Shown: positions 1-8,475 of the stretch, piece after piece | Numbering within the stretch: the stretch's first letter is position 1 | Layout of the letters: each line of letters opens with the position of its first letter | From: Microcaldota archaeon | GTDB lineage: Archaea; Micrarchaeota; Micrarchaeia; Anstonellales; Anstonellaceae | Length of the DNA: 47,534 nt | NCBI GenBank assembly: GCA_026396415.1 | Contig: JAPLWX010000001.1 | Span: 1-47,534 of the forward strand | Direction of reading: 5' to 3' | The notes under the pieces: generated by a model | Databases searched by the model: none | Told to the model about the DNA's origin: nothing | What the model saw: only the letters and a program-made list of their open reading frames with translations | Made by a program: the position numbers and the translations under genes

Positions 1-121
1 CAGAAAACGAATTGGTCTTTTGCAGAGAGAGCCAACCGACAATCAGCAAAAAGAGGAGTGAGGAATATAACATTTTAGGTGAAAAGAAGGGCTGGGACTG
101 AACCGTTGAAATTGGGGAATT

Positions 122-808
122 TTGAACCGTTGTTTACACATCCCCCCCGCACAGCTTAGCGGGTCGGATAAACCTCTTGACGCGGCAGAAAAATATGGCT
201 ACGGAAAAACAAACAACTTTCCCAATTCGATTGCAATATTGGGCTCGTCCGCCGTCTGCATAGACTATACAAACATTGCCGCCGACCTTCTCAACTCGCT
301 GGGAATCCCATCGCGCAGCATCGTGGTGGCTTCCCACGGAATCAGGCCGGATGACGTCAAAACAGCAAGTTCCCTCGGGCAGCTGATAAAAAGCATAACG
401 CACTCAATTGTCGAAATCAATCTCCCCTCAGGAAACAAGTACTTTAATGTCACTCCCATGTACACCCGGGAAACAAGCGAGCTGTCGGCCAATGTATTGG
501 ACATCCCTGACCCGTTCGAATACATCCAAAGCAGGCTGGAGTCAAGATATCCCGGGATAAAGGTGCTGCGGGTGGCCTGCTTCAGGTCGATGCCTTCGGA
601 ATTTTTTGCGAAATTCCCGAAAATCAGGGCTGCACTTGACGGCGACATATCCACTGCCCACTTGGCAAGCAGCGCCATCATGGCTGACACGAAGCTGTGC
701 AAAACGCTTTACGAAATTGGAAGCGACTACAATCTCCATTCGTGGGACGTGATGATAGACCTGATGAACACCAACCCGGAGAAGTTCACAGGGCTTCATG
801 CGCCCTAG
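122..808 (+). CDS. Transglutaminase-like protein, possibly 5'-truncated
   Basis: A 228-residue ORF opening at TTG. Residues about 43-70 (AVCIDYTNIAADLLNSLGIP) resemble the nucleophile segment of the transglutaminase-like cysteine protease fold. A His follows about 45 residues later (THSIVEINL), then a Y-F-N-V-T-P strand in which Asn stands where the family usually has Asp. No signal peptide or membrane segment is visible. The frame is closed upstream by TGA at 107-109, there is no ATG near the start, and the domain begins almost at once. The gene may therefore have lost its 5' end, or it starts at a rare TTG. The words GAACCGTTG at 100-108 and 124-131 form a short direct repeat around the start. 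Substrate is unknown. Confidence 0.5.
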   Translation: MNRCLHIPPAQLSGSDKPLDAAEKYGYGKTNNFPNSIAILGSSAVCIDYTNIAADLLNSLGIPSRSIVVASHGIRPDDVKTASSLGQLIKSITHSIVEINLPSGNKYFNVTPMYTRETSELSANVLDIPDPFEYIQSRLESRYPGIKVLRVACFRSMPSEFFAKFPKIRAALDGDISTAHLASSAIMADTKLCKTLYEIGSDYNLHSWDVMIDLMNTNPEKFTGLHAP

Positions 809-825
809 CCGCCAGCAAAGCTTCT

Positions 826-836
826 TTAACCTTAAG
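826..836 (+). promoter_or_regulatory. TATA-like box of tRNA-Gly(CCC)
   Basis: The AT-rich block TTAACCTTAA ends about 25 bases before the first base of the tRNA at 861, the usual archaeal TATA-to-start distance. Inferred from position only. Confidence 0.4.
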
Positions 837-898
837 CCTAACTAAATCAGAATCCATTCTGCGGTTGTAGTCCAGCCTGGTAGGATATGAGCTTCCCA

Positions 899-952
899 TA
901 ACCCTTTTTGCCCCTCCCGAATGTTGGCGGAAAATGCATGGGGGTTGGAGAA
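899..952 (+). other. tRNA intron at position 37/38 (canonical BHB)
   Basis: A complete bulge-helix-bulge is visible. The central 4-bp helix is TTCC (893-896) with GGAG (947-950). The bulges are CA^T (897-899) and AA^A (951-953). The intron-side helix is AACCC (900-904) with GGGTT (942-946). The cuts fall after 898 and 952. The intron is 54 nt. Confidence 0.88.
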
Positions 953-973
953 AGCTCGAGACCCGGGTTCAAA

Positions 974-1017
974 CGCCCTTGTCTGGCGACAACGTGTTGC
1001 CAGCCTTCGGCTGACAA
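974..1017 (+). other. Non-canonical tRNA intron in the T loop (59/60)
   Basis: The 44-nt insert lies between TTCAAA and T of the T loop. A relaxed BHB flanks it: bulges AA^C (972-974) and AA^T (1016-1018), a central helix of TCA with TGA plus one mismatch, and an intron helix of GCC (975-977) with GGC (1009-1011). The intron body folds into a hairpin (TGGCGACA with TGTTGCCA). Its removal exactly restores a 7-base T loop. Confidence 0.82.
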
Positions 1018-1062
1018 TCCCGGCAGCCGCATTTTATTATCATCGCATGTCGAGGCAATTGC

Positions 1063-1995
1063 ATGAAGCACATACACATCGCCGCGCTCGAGCCTGACTC
1101 GGAATTCGCGAAAAAGATAGGCAAGAAGGGCAGCGAGAGCGATTTTACCATCTACAACTGCAAGGAAGGGGACAGGGTGATCTGCCTCTACCAGCCAAGC
1201 AAATATCCCGAGAAAATCCAGCCCCTGCTCTATGCGCTTTCGCTTTGCGACGCCGCATATTTCCGCCCGAACGCTATTGACAAGTTCGCAGGCGAGATGC
1301 TCGTGGCGTGCGCGGTTTTCGGCAAGCCCCTCATCGTGGTTCCCGACATCGTGGGAAGGGGCGACATCGAGCCCCTCATCAGGTCCGCAGGCGTGCAGCA
1401 GTACGAATTCTTCGAGGGCGACGCGAACGCGCTCCGTGAAAAGCTCCTGTCCCTCCCGTCCATGCGCAAGCCCGACGGAAAGACTGAAGTGATAATCGAC
1501 TCATGCTTTGCGGTGAAGGGCATAGGCACAGTGGCGCTTGGCATTGTGCAGCAGGGCACGGTGCGCGTGCACCAGAAGCTCTCCTTCCTTCCGTCCGGCA
1601 GGGAGGCGGAGATAAAGTCCATCCAGGTCCAGGATGTGGACGTGCGCGAAGCCGAGGCTTCCAGCCGCGTGGGGCTTTCGCTTCGCGGGCTCGAGGCTGA
1701 CGAGGTGGGCAAGGGAGACTTGGCTGTCGAGGAGAAATTCCCCTCGGCAAGCAAAATAGAGGCAAGCATCTCGCTCACCAAATTCTACAAGGGCGACATC
1801 ACCGTGCCGCAGTTCTTCGTGCTTTCAGGCTTGAAGTATGTTGCCTGCAAGGCAAAAAGGCTCCCGGCAGGGAATTTTGAAATAGATCTCACCGCGCCCA
1901 TGTGCCTGAGGCAGGGCGAGACGCTATGCGTTTTCCTCCCCGAAGCCATGCCGCGCGCGATAGGGAGCGCGAAAGTGGAGAAAATAATACCTTAA
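1063..1995 (+). CDS. EF-Tu/SelB-like domain II protein lacking a GTPase site
   Basis: 310 residues. The first ~145 residues look like a degenerate translational-GTPase fold: there is no P-loop GxxxxGK[ST] and no NKxD. Residues ~146-225 match an EF-Tu-type domain II beta barrel (CFAVKGIGTVALGIVQQGTV, then LSLRGLEADEVGKGD). The rest resembles domain III. Archaea are known to carry SelB-like paralogues of this kind. A role in RNA or ribosome binding without GTP hydrolysis is inference. It starts 31 bases after the tRNA-Gly and may share its transcript. The TAA stop overlaps the stop of the convergent gene in the palindrome TTAA. Confidence 0.65.
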   Translation: MKHIHIAALEPDSEFAKKIGKKGSESDFTIYNCKEGDRVICLYQPSKYPEKIQPLLYALSLCDAAYFRPNAIDKFAGEMLVACAVFGKPLIVVPDIVGRGDIEPLIRSAGVQQYEFFEGDANALREKLLSLPSMRKPDGKTEVIIDSCFAVKGIGTVALGIVQQGTVRVHQKLSFLPSGREAEIKSIQVQDVDVREAEASSRVGLSLRGLEADEVGKGDLAVEEKFPSASKIEASISLTKFYKGDITVPQFFVLSGLKYVACKAKRLPAGNFEIDLTAPMCLRQGETLCVFLPEAMPRAIGSAKVEKIIP

Positions 1996-3326
1996 AGATA
2001 CTCTTTCTTCACTCCATATATGTCCAGGAAAATCCTGGTCAGGCGTGCCTGGTCATACTCTCCAAAAAGCCTGCTTATGCCGGAGCCGTCCTGGAATTTC
2101 ACTTTCGCCGTGCCATCTATGAACTGCACAAACTGCTCCCCTTCAAACATTTTTCCCATCACAAGCTGTTTTATCATTTCTGGGCCCACGATGTGCGGAA
2201 TCCTTGTCATTATTTTGATGAGCTGCTGGTCAAAGTACGGGGATTCCAGCCGAATGCCGTATTCTGCGAATATCTTGCCCATCCTTGCAAGCGCGTGCTT
2301 TGGCAGGCCTCCCCTGCCCAGCACAAGGTCGCTCATCTTATCCCCAAACGTCAATGCCATCCTGAACCAAACGTCCCCCCTGTCCTGCGTGGAGTAGCCG
2401 TACGCCTGCGGGTTAAAGCAGTAATCATTGAACATTTCATTCGGTCCCTCCCCGCAGAAAACAGTGCTTATGCCCTCTGCCACGACTGCCTTGCCGATAA
2501 GGTACATTGACAACGAGCACAGTGCATTGTCCTTTTTCGGGCTGCCGCCTACAAGGAGGGTTTTCATGACCGCCGCATCAACATCAATACCACTTTCAAT
2601 CTCTTTTTCATAGATGAGCTTCCTGCCTGGGGAATATTTCTGCACCGATATCGAAAGCCCATTGCCATTTCTCTTCACGCAAACTTCCGACAGTTCCAAC
2701 CCGAAAACGCTTGCGAACTGCCTGCTTTTGACAATGTCCTGGTCGTTTTCATTCACTTTCAAGGTGAACGCGGTAATTTTTCGGTCCTTAAAGCCTGAAA
2801 GCACGTAGCCCACGCTCATGCTGTCCAGCCCGCCCGAAAGCAGGAGTCCTATCTCCTTCTCAGGGATTGTGGCGAGCCGCTGCTCTATTGATGCCTGGAA
2901 AAAGCCCCTCAGCTTCGGGCAAGTTGCCTGGAAGTTGCTCGGGTCAATGCCGGCAATATCGCTTTCCTGCAAGGTAGGCATTATTTCCTCCTCCATGGGG
3001 CAAAGCGAGTCAAACGCCCTGCTGTCAAATGTGATGCGGGTGTTGTTATGGACTGCGCGCACGCGCTCCCATGAGAATTCCGCGCCGTTCTCTTCCCGGT
3101 ACTGCTTGATGTCGCAGATATTGCTTGCCACGACAAGCTCCTTCCTTTTCACATCCTGGTAAAAGTGGAGCGGGTTTTCGCCAGGCCAATCCCTTGAAAG
3201 GACAATCTTCCCATCAACGACTTTGATGTTTCCATACCGGTAGGCGTTGTTCGGGAAAGCCTTCAGGTTCATGATGTCCGTGGCTACAAAGCCTTTCGCC
3301 TCGATTGTTTCTTTCCTCATTATCAT
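1992..3326 (-). CDS. Asparagine synthetase-like amidoligase without glutaminase Cys
   Basis: An Asn_synthase (PP-loop ATP pyrophosphatase) domain fills the C-terminal two thirds. The adenylation motif LLLSGGLDSMSV is clear, followed by FCGEGPNEMF in place of the usual SGEGSDEL. The N-terminal ~130 residues lack the catalytic Cys2 of class-II glutamine amidotransferases. In this it resembles the asparagine synthetase/beta-lactam synthetase superfamily members that take amines other than glutamine-derived ammonia. The chosen ATG (MIMRKETI) has GAGGTG six bases upstream; a GTG three codons earlier overlaps that site. It is divergent from a tandem Lrp regulator, which suggests amino-acid-responsive control. 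The true substrate is unknown. Confidence 0.65.
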   Translation of the reverse strand: MIMRKETIEAKGFVATDIMNLKAFPNNAYRYGNIKVVDGKIVLSRDWPGENPLHFYQDVKRKELVVASNICDIKQYREENGAEFSWERVRAVHNNTRITFDSRAFDSLCPMEEEIMPTLQESDIAGIDPSNFQATCPKLRGFFQASIEQRLATIPEKEIGLLLSGGLDSMSVGYVLSGFKDRKITAFTLKVNENDQDIVKSRQFASVFGLELSEVCVKRNGNGLSISVQKYSPGRKLIYEKEIESGIDVDAAVMKTLLVGGSPKKDNALCSLSMYLIGKAVVAEGISTVFCGEGPNEMFNDYCFNPQAYGYSTQDRGDVWFRMALTFGDKMSDLVLGRGGLPKHALARMGKIFAEYGIRLESPYFDQQLIKIMTRIPHIVGPEMIKQLVMGKMFEGEQFVQFIDGTAKVKFQDGSGISRLFGEYDQARLTRIFLDIYGVKKEYL

Positions 3327-3335
3327 GATGACCAC

Positions 3336-3447
3336 CTCAATGTTATTATTGGTGGTTTAATGTAGATATAGTGCTTATTATAATTATTTATTAGATTTTT
3401 TGTCAAAACCGCCTATATTATAAAATATAACTATAAAAGATTGAAAT
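3336..3447. promoter_or_regulatory. AT-rich divergent promoter region
   Basis: Between the Asn-synthetase-like gene (minus) and the Lrp gene (plus). TATA-like words at about 3417-3426 and 3430-3439 serve the plus gene at 3448, whose start would be nearly leaderless. TTATTATAATTATTTATTA near 3375-3395 can serve the minus gene. The region is far more AT-rich than the genes. Confidence 0.5.
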
Positions 3448-4437
3448 ATGGTAATAAAGCTGGACCTGAAGGACAGGAAGCTCCTCTATGGGCTGGACAG
3501 GAACGCACGCGCTACGTATAGCGAGCTTGCCACGCGCGCAGGGGTTTCAAAGCAGGTGGCAAGGTACCGGCTGAACCTTCTTGAGAATCAGGGGGCGATA
3601 AACACCCATTTTGCAATCATAGACGTGGCCCGGCTCGGCTATACCATCCGCAAGGCTTTCATAAAGCTGCAGAATGCCGATGAAAAACAGGAAGGGGAAC
3701 TGATAGCATGGCTGAAGGAAAATCCCAATGTGGTATGGCTGGCATCATCGGACGGTCAATTCGACATCTCTTTCGGCATGCGCTCCATCAACATCGAAAA
3801 ATACACCGAGCAGCTTGCGGAAATCGACAATAAGTTCGGGCACCTTTTCCTGGAGCGGCAGATTGCCCCCATTGTGAAAGGGCAGTACTTCTACCGCGAT
3901 TACCTGATTGGCAAGGAAGCAGGCACTGAGCGTGAGCTTGCATTCGGCTCCGTGCCCCTTCCGCCCAAGCTGGATGGCAAGGATTGGGGAATCCTCGTGG
4001 AACTTGGGAAGGATGCACGCACGCCAGTTTCCGACATTGCAAGGAAAATCGGCCTTTCGCCCGACGCCGTTTCCAAGCGGCTCAAGCGCCTGGAGGAAGT
4101 GGGTGCAGTGCGCGGATACGTGCTGGTCCTTGACAATCCCGCTCTCGGGCAGCTGCATTACAAGGTGCTGGTGCGGCTCAAAACCGTAACCCAAAAAAGA
4201 TACCAATCCCTTGTGGAATTCTGCCGAAGGCACCCAGATATCTTTTACATAGTGAAAACATTCGGGGTGTGGGAATTTGAAATCGACATGGAGGTTTCAA
4301 ACGTCGCGGCATTCAGGAAAATCATGCGGGATATGAAGGGAAAGTTCTCAGACATCATCCGGGACTATTCGTACATCAGCATATACAAGATACACAAGTA
4401 CAATTTCTGCCCAAGCAAGCCCGAAGTCAGCATCTAG
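3448..4437 (+). CDS. Tandem Lrp/AsnC-family regulator (two HTH, two RAM domains)
   Basis: 329 residues, twice the usual ~150 of Lrp/AsnC. Unit 1 has an HTH at residues ~5-55 (ATYSELATRAGVSKQVARYR) and a RAM-like domain at ~60-140. Unit 2 repeats this with an HTH at ~170-220 (TPVSDIARKIGLSPDAVSKR) and a RAM domain at ~225-310. Both helices keep the recognition pattern, so the chain is a covalent pseudo-dimer. It is cytoplasmic and DNA-binding. It lies head-to-head with the Asn-synthetase-like gene, its most likely target. Its TAG stop overlaps the Elp3 stop in the palindrome CTAG. Confidence 0.82.
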   Translation: MVIKLDLKDRKLLYGLDRNARATYSELATRAGVSKQVARYRLNLLENQGAINTHFAIIDVARLGYTIRKAFIKLQNADEKQEGELIAWLKENPNVVWLASSDGQFDISFGMRSINIEKYTEQLAEIDNKFGHLFLERQIAPIVKGQYFYRDYLIGKEAGTERELAFGSVPLPPKLDGKDWGILVELGKDARTPVSDIARKIGLSPDAVSKRLKRLEEVGAVRGYVLVLDNPALGQLHYKVLVRLKTVTQKRYQSLVEFCRRHPDIFYIVKTFGVWEFEIDMEVSNVAAFRKIMRDMKGKFSDIIRDYSYISIYKIHKYNFCPSKPEVSI

Positions 4438-6098
4438 ATTTTCTTCTGCATGTACGCGCCCTCAAGCGCGTAGCCTGATTTCCTGTAGTAGCCCCTCGCG
4501 CCAGGGCCTGAAAGCACGCTTATTTTTTCCAGCCCGAATTCCCTGCGCGTGATTTCCTCCGCCTCGTGCAGAAGCCGCGCGCCCAGCCCCCTGTGCTGTT
4601 CCTTCTCTGCAGAGCGCTCGCCAATCAACGCCTCCTGCCCGTAGACATGGAGCTCGCGCACAACTGAAGATGATGCGAGTTCAGCGCGGTGCGGCTTATG
4701 GGGCACTCGCAGGCGCAGGAAAGCTGCAATCAGGTCCTTTTCCCTGTCCTCAAACGACAGGAAGATTTCCTTCCCCCCTGATGCAGCATAGTCCATGCGG
4801 CAAAGCCCAAGCGAGAGCTTGCTTGCTGCAATTCCCTTCCTCTCCTCGCTGCCAATCTCCCTGCAGCGTATGCAGCGGCACTTTTCCCCCCGCTTGCGCA
4901 GAAGCTCATCCACTATCTGCCTCAGGTTCGAGTTTTTCACGCCTGCGGCAACAAGGGGCGAAGGGATGTCGCGCTGGATGCGCGGCACCCTCACATAAGG
5001 GGGTATGAAGCGCGTGGCGTCGGCAATCACTTCCGCAGCCTCTTCAGTGGTGTACGGCGAAAACTCGCCGCGCTTCCACATGCCATATAGGGGAGTGCCC
5101 TGCATCACCAGCACAGGGTAGATTTTCACCATGTCAGGCTGGAAGCGCGGGTCGGAAAATAGAGCGCGGAAATATCCCACATCCTGCTTCGGCGTTGCAA
5201 AAAGCCCGGGCATCATGTGGTAGCAGATTTTGAAGCCCGAGTCGCGGAGCACTGCTGTGGAGCGCACAACATCAGACACGCTGTGCCCGCGGAGCACGCG
5301 GCGGTACACTGCATCTGAAAGCGCCTGCACGCCAAGCTCCACCTGCGTGCCGCCCATGGCAAGCATTGCGTCAGCCTCGCGCCTCATGCCAAAGTCAGGC
5401 CGCGTCTCGAATGTCACGCCGATTGCGCGGTGCGGCGCGCGCTCGTTCGCATCAATCGCAGCTGCAAGGCCGCCTGCTTTCTTTCCATTGAGCGTGTCGA
5501 ACGCCTCTTTCATGAATCCCTCCTGCGCCTTTTTCGGCGAGCAAAGGAAGGTGCCGCCCATCACGATGAGATGGCACTTGTCCGTGCCATGCCCCTGCCC
5601 TGCATACTGCGCCAGGCGCGCCTCCACCTGCTTCCTGGCGGAATAGCCGCACTCAATCGCCCTCATGGTGGCGGGCTCAAAGCCGGTGTATGACTGCGGC
5701 GCATTCTTCCCCCTGGGGCAGTAAATGCATTTGCCCGGGCAGGGGAAAGGAGGAGGCATGAGCGCGAGCGGCGACACGCCCGACAGCGTGCGCGTGGGCG
5801 ATTTGAGGAGTGCGCGGCGAAGAGCAGGCTGCGTGCGGGGGACAAATGCAAGCATTTCTGAATTCTTCAGGTAGCTTATGCCGTATTCGCGCGATATCCT
5901 GTTTTTCAGCCGCTCCATGCTCTGCAGGGGCTTTTCCAAAAGCGAAACCGCAGCTTCCCTTGCGGCTTCCTTCCTGCCCGCGCTCTTTTCTCCGTTGGCC
6001 GCGCTTCTTTTTTTTGGGGAAAACTCAGGCAGGCTGCCGTCTTCCTCCATCAGCCTTGCGGCTGTGCGCGCATTGCTTGCTTTGGCAGCCAAATTCAC
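4434..6098 (-). CDS. elp3: Elp3-type tRNA U34 carboxymethyltransferase
   Basis: 554 residues, normal for archaeal Elp3. A basic N-terminal region is followed by a radical-SAM domain whose cluster motif reads CPGKCIYC (CX3CX2C), then GGTF and the TIM-barrel blocks. A zinc site with paired cysteines (EKCRCIRCREIG) comes next, then a C-terminal GNAT acetyl-CoA domain (EQHRGLGARLL, ending in YYRKSGYALEGAYM). The enzyme uses acetyl-CoA and SAM radicals to make cm5U at the tRNA wobble base. The GTG start at 6098 lies three bases after the stop of the upstream gene, so coupled translation is likely. An ATG at 6050 is an alternative. Confidence 0.93.
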   Translation of the reverse strand: MNLAAKASNARTAARLMEEDGSLPEFSPKKRSAANGEKSAGRKEAAREAAVSLLEKPLQSMERLKNRISREYGISYLKNSEMLAFVPRTQPALRRALLKSPTRTLSGVSPLALMPPPFPCPGKCIYCPRGKNAPQSYTGFEPATMRAIECGYSARKQVEARLAQYAGQGHGTDKCHLIVMGGTFLCSPKKAQEGFMKEAFDTLNGKKAGGLAAAIDANERAPHRAIGVTFETRPDFGMRREADAMLAMGGTQVELGVQALSDAVYRRVLRGHSVSDVVRSTAVLRDSGFKICYHMMPGLFATPKQDVGYFRALFSDPRFQPDMVKIYPVLVMQGTPLYGMWKRGEFSPYTTEEAAEVIADATRFIPPYVRVPRIQRDIPSPLVAAGVKNSNLRQIVDELLRKRGEKCRCIRCREIGSEERKGIAASKLSLGLCRMDYAASGGKEIFLSFEDREKDLIAAFLRLRVPHKPHRAELASSSVVRELHVYGQEALIGERSAEKEQHRGLGARLLHEAEEITRREFGLEKISVLSGPGARGYYRKSGYALEGAYMQKKI

Positions 6099-6101
6099 AC
6101 C

Positions 6102-6914
6102 TCAGGGCAAGAAGTTCGAAAGCAGCCCCACGATGAAGTACAGCGGCGCCTCGGCTGACGGGAAGAGGAGCACGCCGCGGCTCACTGACTTGAAGTCGGA
6201 CAGCAAATCCGTGTTCACGCGTAGCGCCACAGGCACCTCCGCCACTATCCTGTCGCTCGAGGACGAGCGCGCCCATATCGTCACGTCATAATCCGCTTCG
6301 TCGTCCCCCACGATTTCGTATGTCAGCGTTTTAGTGGTCTGCGAGGGGATGTATATGCTCCTGCGGAACTCCCAGGTGCGGACGCCCGTGGAGCCCACAA
6401 CGAATATGTCGTTTGCCATGCCCTTGTTTGAAATCGTTATCGTGTACCTTGCAGGCTGCCCTGCCCCTGTGCTTATGCTTACCGGGGAAACCGTCATGTC
6501 CATCACGTCGTGCGTGACCGTCACGCTTGCCGTGAATTCCACGTCGGGGCCAAGCCCCTTGTCCCCTGCCTCGTCCCAAAGCTTGAGCACAACCGCATAG
6601 TCGCCGTCAGGCGCATCCTTCGGGACGGTGATATCCGCCTGCAGGGGGGTTGCATAAAGCTTGGAAGGCGCGGAGGCCCATCCCTCTGGAAGGGAGCTTG
6701 CCGAAAGCCGGTCATACGCGCCGCCGGTGCCATACGGCCCCCCTGTCGCCACCCGGGGGTCCACCACGATGGAGAAAGTCTGCCCTGGCCCCACATTGCC
6801 TATGCTGATTGCCGAGCCCTGCCCGACCTGCGCAGACACGGGCGCAAGCACGCTCAATGCGAACGCGCACGAAAGCAGCGCGGCGAACGCGGAAATGAAA
6901 ACCAAAAGCCTCAT
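6102..6914 (-). CDS. Secreted beta-sandwich protein with C-terminal hydrophobic tail
   Basis: 270 residues from ATG at 6914, which begins a clear signal peptide (RLLVFISAFAALLSCAFAL). Two stretches of beta-strand character follow. The second (SVSPVSISTGAGQPARYTITISNKG is its core, read in parts) resembles the NEW3/CARDB-type domains of archaeal surface proteins. It ends in a short hydrophobic stretch (APLYFIVGLLSNFLP) that could be a membrane anchor. The frame stays open upstream of the signal peptide, but that part looks non-coding. It is translationally close to elp3, though no functional link is evident. Confidence 0.55.
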   Translation of the reverse strand: MRLLVFISAFAALLSCAFALSVLAPVSAQVGQGSAISIGNVGPGQTFSIVVDPRVATGGPYGTGGAYDRLSASSLPEGWASAPSKLYATPLQADITVPKDAPDGDYAVVLKLWDEAGDKGLGPDVEFTASVTVTHDVMDMTVSPVSISTGAGQPARYTITISNKGMANDIFVVGSTGVRTWEFRRSIYIPSQTTKTLTYEIVGDDEADYDVTIWARSSSSDRIVAEVPVALRVNTDLLSDFKSVSRGVLLFPSAEAPLYFIVGLLSNFLP

Positions 6915-6976
6915 AACATCCACTCCGGGTGGATTCCTGCGAGAAGGATTAAAACCATTGCTGGCAAAATGCCTCC

Positions 6977-8419
6977 ATGGGTTTCTTCCGCATCCTTGCG
7001 CTGTCCCTCCTGCTTTCCCCCGCCCTGTTTGCCGCCTCGCCGTTTGAGATGTTCCTTCACCGCTCATTCGAGCCCGACTCAGGCGTGCAGTACGTTTCCC
7101 TTCTCTCCAATGGCGGCTATTACCTGGTGAGCGCGGGAGGGGTTGAAACATACGTGGTGGATGCGTCGAACGGAAGCATTGTGGATGGCATTCCCGCGCT
7201 GACTGCCCTTCTTGAGCAGGATGCAAAGAACCGCGACTCGTTCGACTCCAAACTCTCATCCGCAATCGCCTTCCCCTCCCAGGCCAATGCCGCAAAGCAG
7301 GCAAACGAGTCAAAGTGCCTGCAGTATATAGGCGATGATGGCGACCCTGGCTGCACTGACAAGCAGACCTGCATAGTTTCCTGCTACTCCTCCCCCCAGT
7401 GCTCGCTGATAATACAGGCGGGGGGCTTCATCGAGGCCATGATGGGCTGGGACGATGGCCGCAAGGCGTATTCCTCCCTCCTTTCCGCCTACTCGGACGG
7501 CATAGACTCCATACGCGCCGACCCTGCGCAAATCGACCGCAAAATCTCCATCCTCCAAAATCTCTCGGCGCTTGCATCGAACTTGACGCAAAGCACGCTG
7601 TTCCTCACCAAGGACGACCCGGGCTGCTCGGGCAAGAACGCCACGCTGCGCTGCTACGAGTACTGCCCAAAGATAGATTACTCGTCCTCGCTCATCTCCT
7701 CCGAAATCCAGGGCCTCGCCTCGCTGAAGCTTACGCTCTCGAAAGTCGCGAACCAGCGCGCCCGCGCGGAGGCAATAGTGGAAAGCGGCGCTGAAAATGA
7801 CGCCTACCTCTCCTCGCGCGGCAGGGACTATGAGAACTTCCGCCTGAAAATGCTCAACGGCATCCGCAGCCTCAAGGCGCAAAGCGCCGAGCTTGCAGAA
7901 ACCGTGAACGATTCGTCCATTGCGCCCATGATTTCGGGGCTTGAGAACATCTCCGCTCTTTCGCAAAACCTGTCAGGCGCAGGCAACTACAGGCAGGCGC
8001 TTGCCCTGCGGCAGCAGTTCGATTCTCTTTCCAACAACGCATCCGCCGCCATCGGCTCCGACGGCAAGCGCTACTCCGCGCTCGTGCAGGCCATGAACGG
8101 CTATTCGGACAAGGTGGCAAGCAGCGCCTGGCTCATCGGCAACGCATCCGCAAGCGCGCACCTCTCGCAGCTTGCCTCGCTGAAGGCGAATTACACCGCC
8201 CCCCTGACTCCTGCGAAAATCTCCGACGCTTCCGCCGCCCTTTCCGGATTAAGCGCGGCGCTTGACGCGGAAATATCCTCCAAAGCTGTTTCTGCAGGCA
8301 ACTCCTCCGCCCCTCCGCCCAGCCCCCCCTCTTCGCAGCCCCTGCTTCCCTGCCTTCCCGCACTCATCCTCCCGCCTGCCCTGATTTTCGCTTTTGCACG
8401 CGGGCGGCGCAGAGTTTAA
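6977..8419 (+). CDS. Membrane-anchored helical surface protein
   Basis: 480 residues. A signal peptide at 1-20 (FFRILALSLLLSPALFAAS) is followed by a ~110-residue globular part, then a Cys-rich stretch (two CxxxC-like pairs around residues 115-140 and 215-235, likely disulphides). A long Ala/Ser/Leu helical region full of N-x-S/T sites runs to ~435. A Pro/Ser linker leads to a transmembrane helix (LPALILPPALIFAF) and an RGRRRV tail, which is the layout of archaeal cell-wall-anchored proteins. The same plan occurs at 30573. The gene is divergent from the secreted protein at 6102-6914 with a 62-bp gap. No enzymatic motif is seen. Confidence 0.6.
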   Translation: MGFFRILALSLLLSPALFAASPFEMFLHRSFEPDSGVQYVSLLSNGGYYLVSAGGVETYVVDASNGSIVDGIPALTALLEQDAKNRDSFDSKLSSAIAFPSQANAAKQANESKCLQYIGDDGDPGCTDKQTCIVSCYSSPQCSLIIQAGGFIEAMMGWDDGRKAYSSLLSAYSDGIDSIRADPAQIDRKISILQNLSALASNLTQSTLFLTKDDPGCSGKNATLRCYEYCPKIDYSSSLISSEIQGLASLKLTLSKVANQRARAEAIVESGAENDAYLSSRGRDYENFRLKMLNGIRSLKAQSAELAETVNDSSIAPMISGLENISALSQNLSGAGNYRQALALRQQFDSLSNNASAAIGSDGKRYSALVQAMNGYSDKVASSAWLIGNASASAHLSQLASLKANYTAPLTPAKISDASAALSGLSAALDAEISSKAVSAGNSSAPPPSPPSSQPLLPCLPALILPPALIFAFARGRRRV

Positions 8420-8475
8420 ATAGACATGCCCCAATAGATGACGCATCCGCACAGGGATTATAGGAGGGTTTTATC

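Larger units (their letters stand above)
861..1031 (+). tRNA. tRNA-Gly(CCC) with two introns
   Basis: The acceptor stem pairs 861-867 (GCGGTTG) with 1024-1030 (CAGCCGC), and the discriminator is A1031. The D arm is 870-886. The anticodon stem pairs 888-892 (TGAGC) with 954-958 (GCTCG), and the loop gives anticodon CCC at 895-897. The T stem pairs 963-967 (CCGGG) with 1019-1023 (CCCGG). Intron 1 (899-952) is at the canonical 37/38 position. Intron 2 (974-1017) interrupts the T loop between positions 59 and 60. Removing both leaves a 73-nt tRNA. CCA is not encoded. A T-rich run after 1031 is a likely terminator. The archease at 8777 belongs to the ligation system that would join the exons. Confidence 0.88.

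Noticed and set aside
1379-1765. Arg/Pro-rich minus-strand ORF inside the SelB-like gene
   Set aside because: It is the opposite-strand shadow of a GC-rich coding region, like many others in this window.
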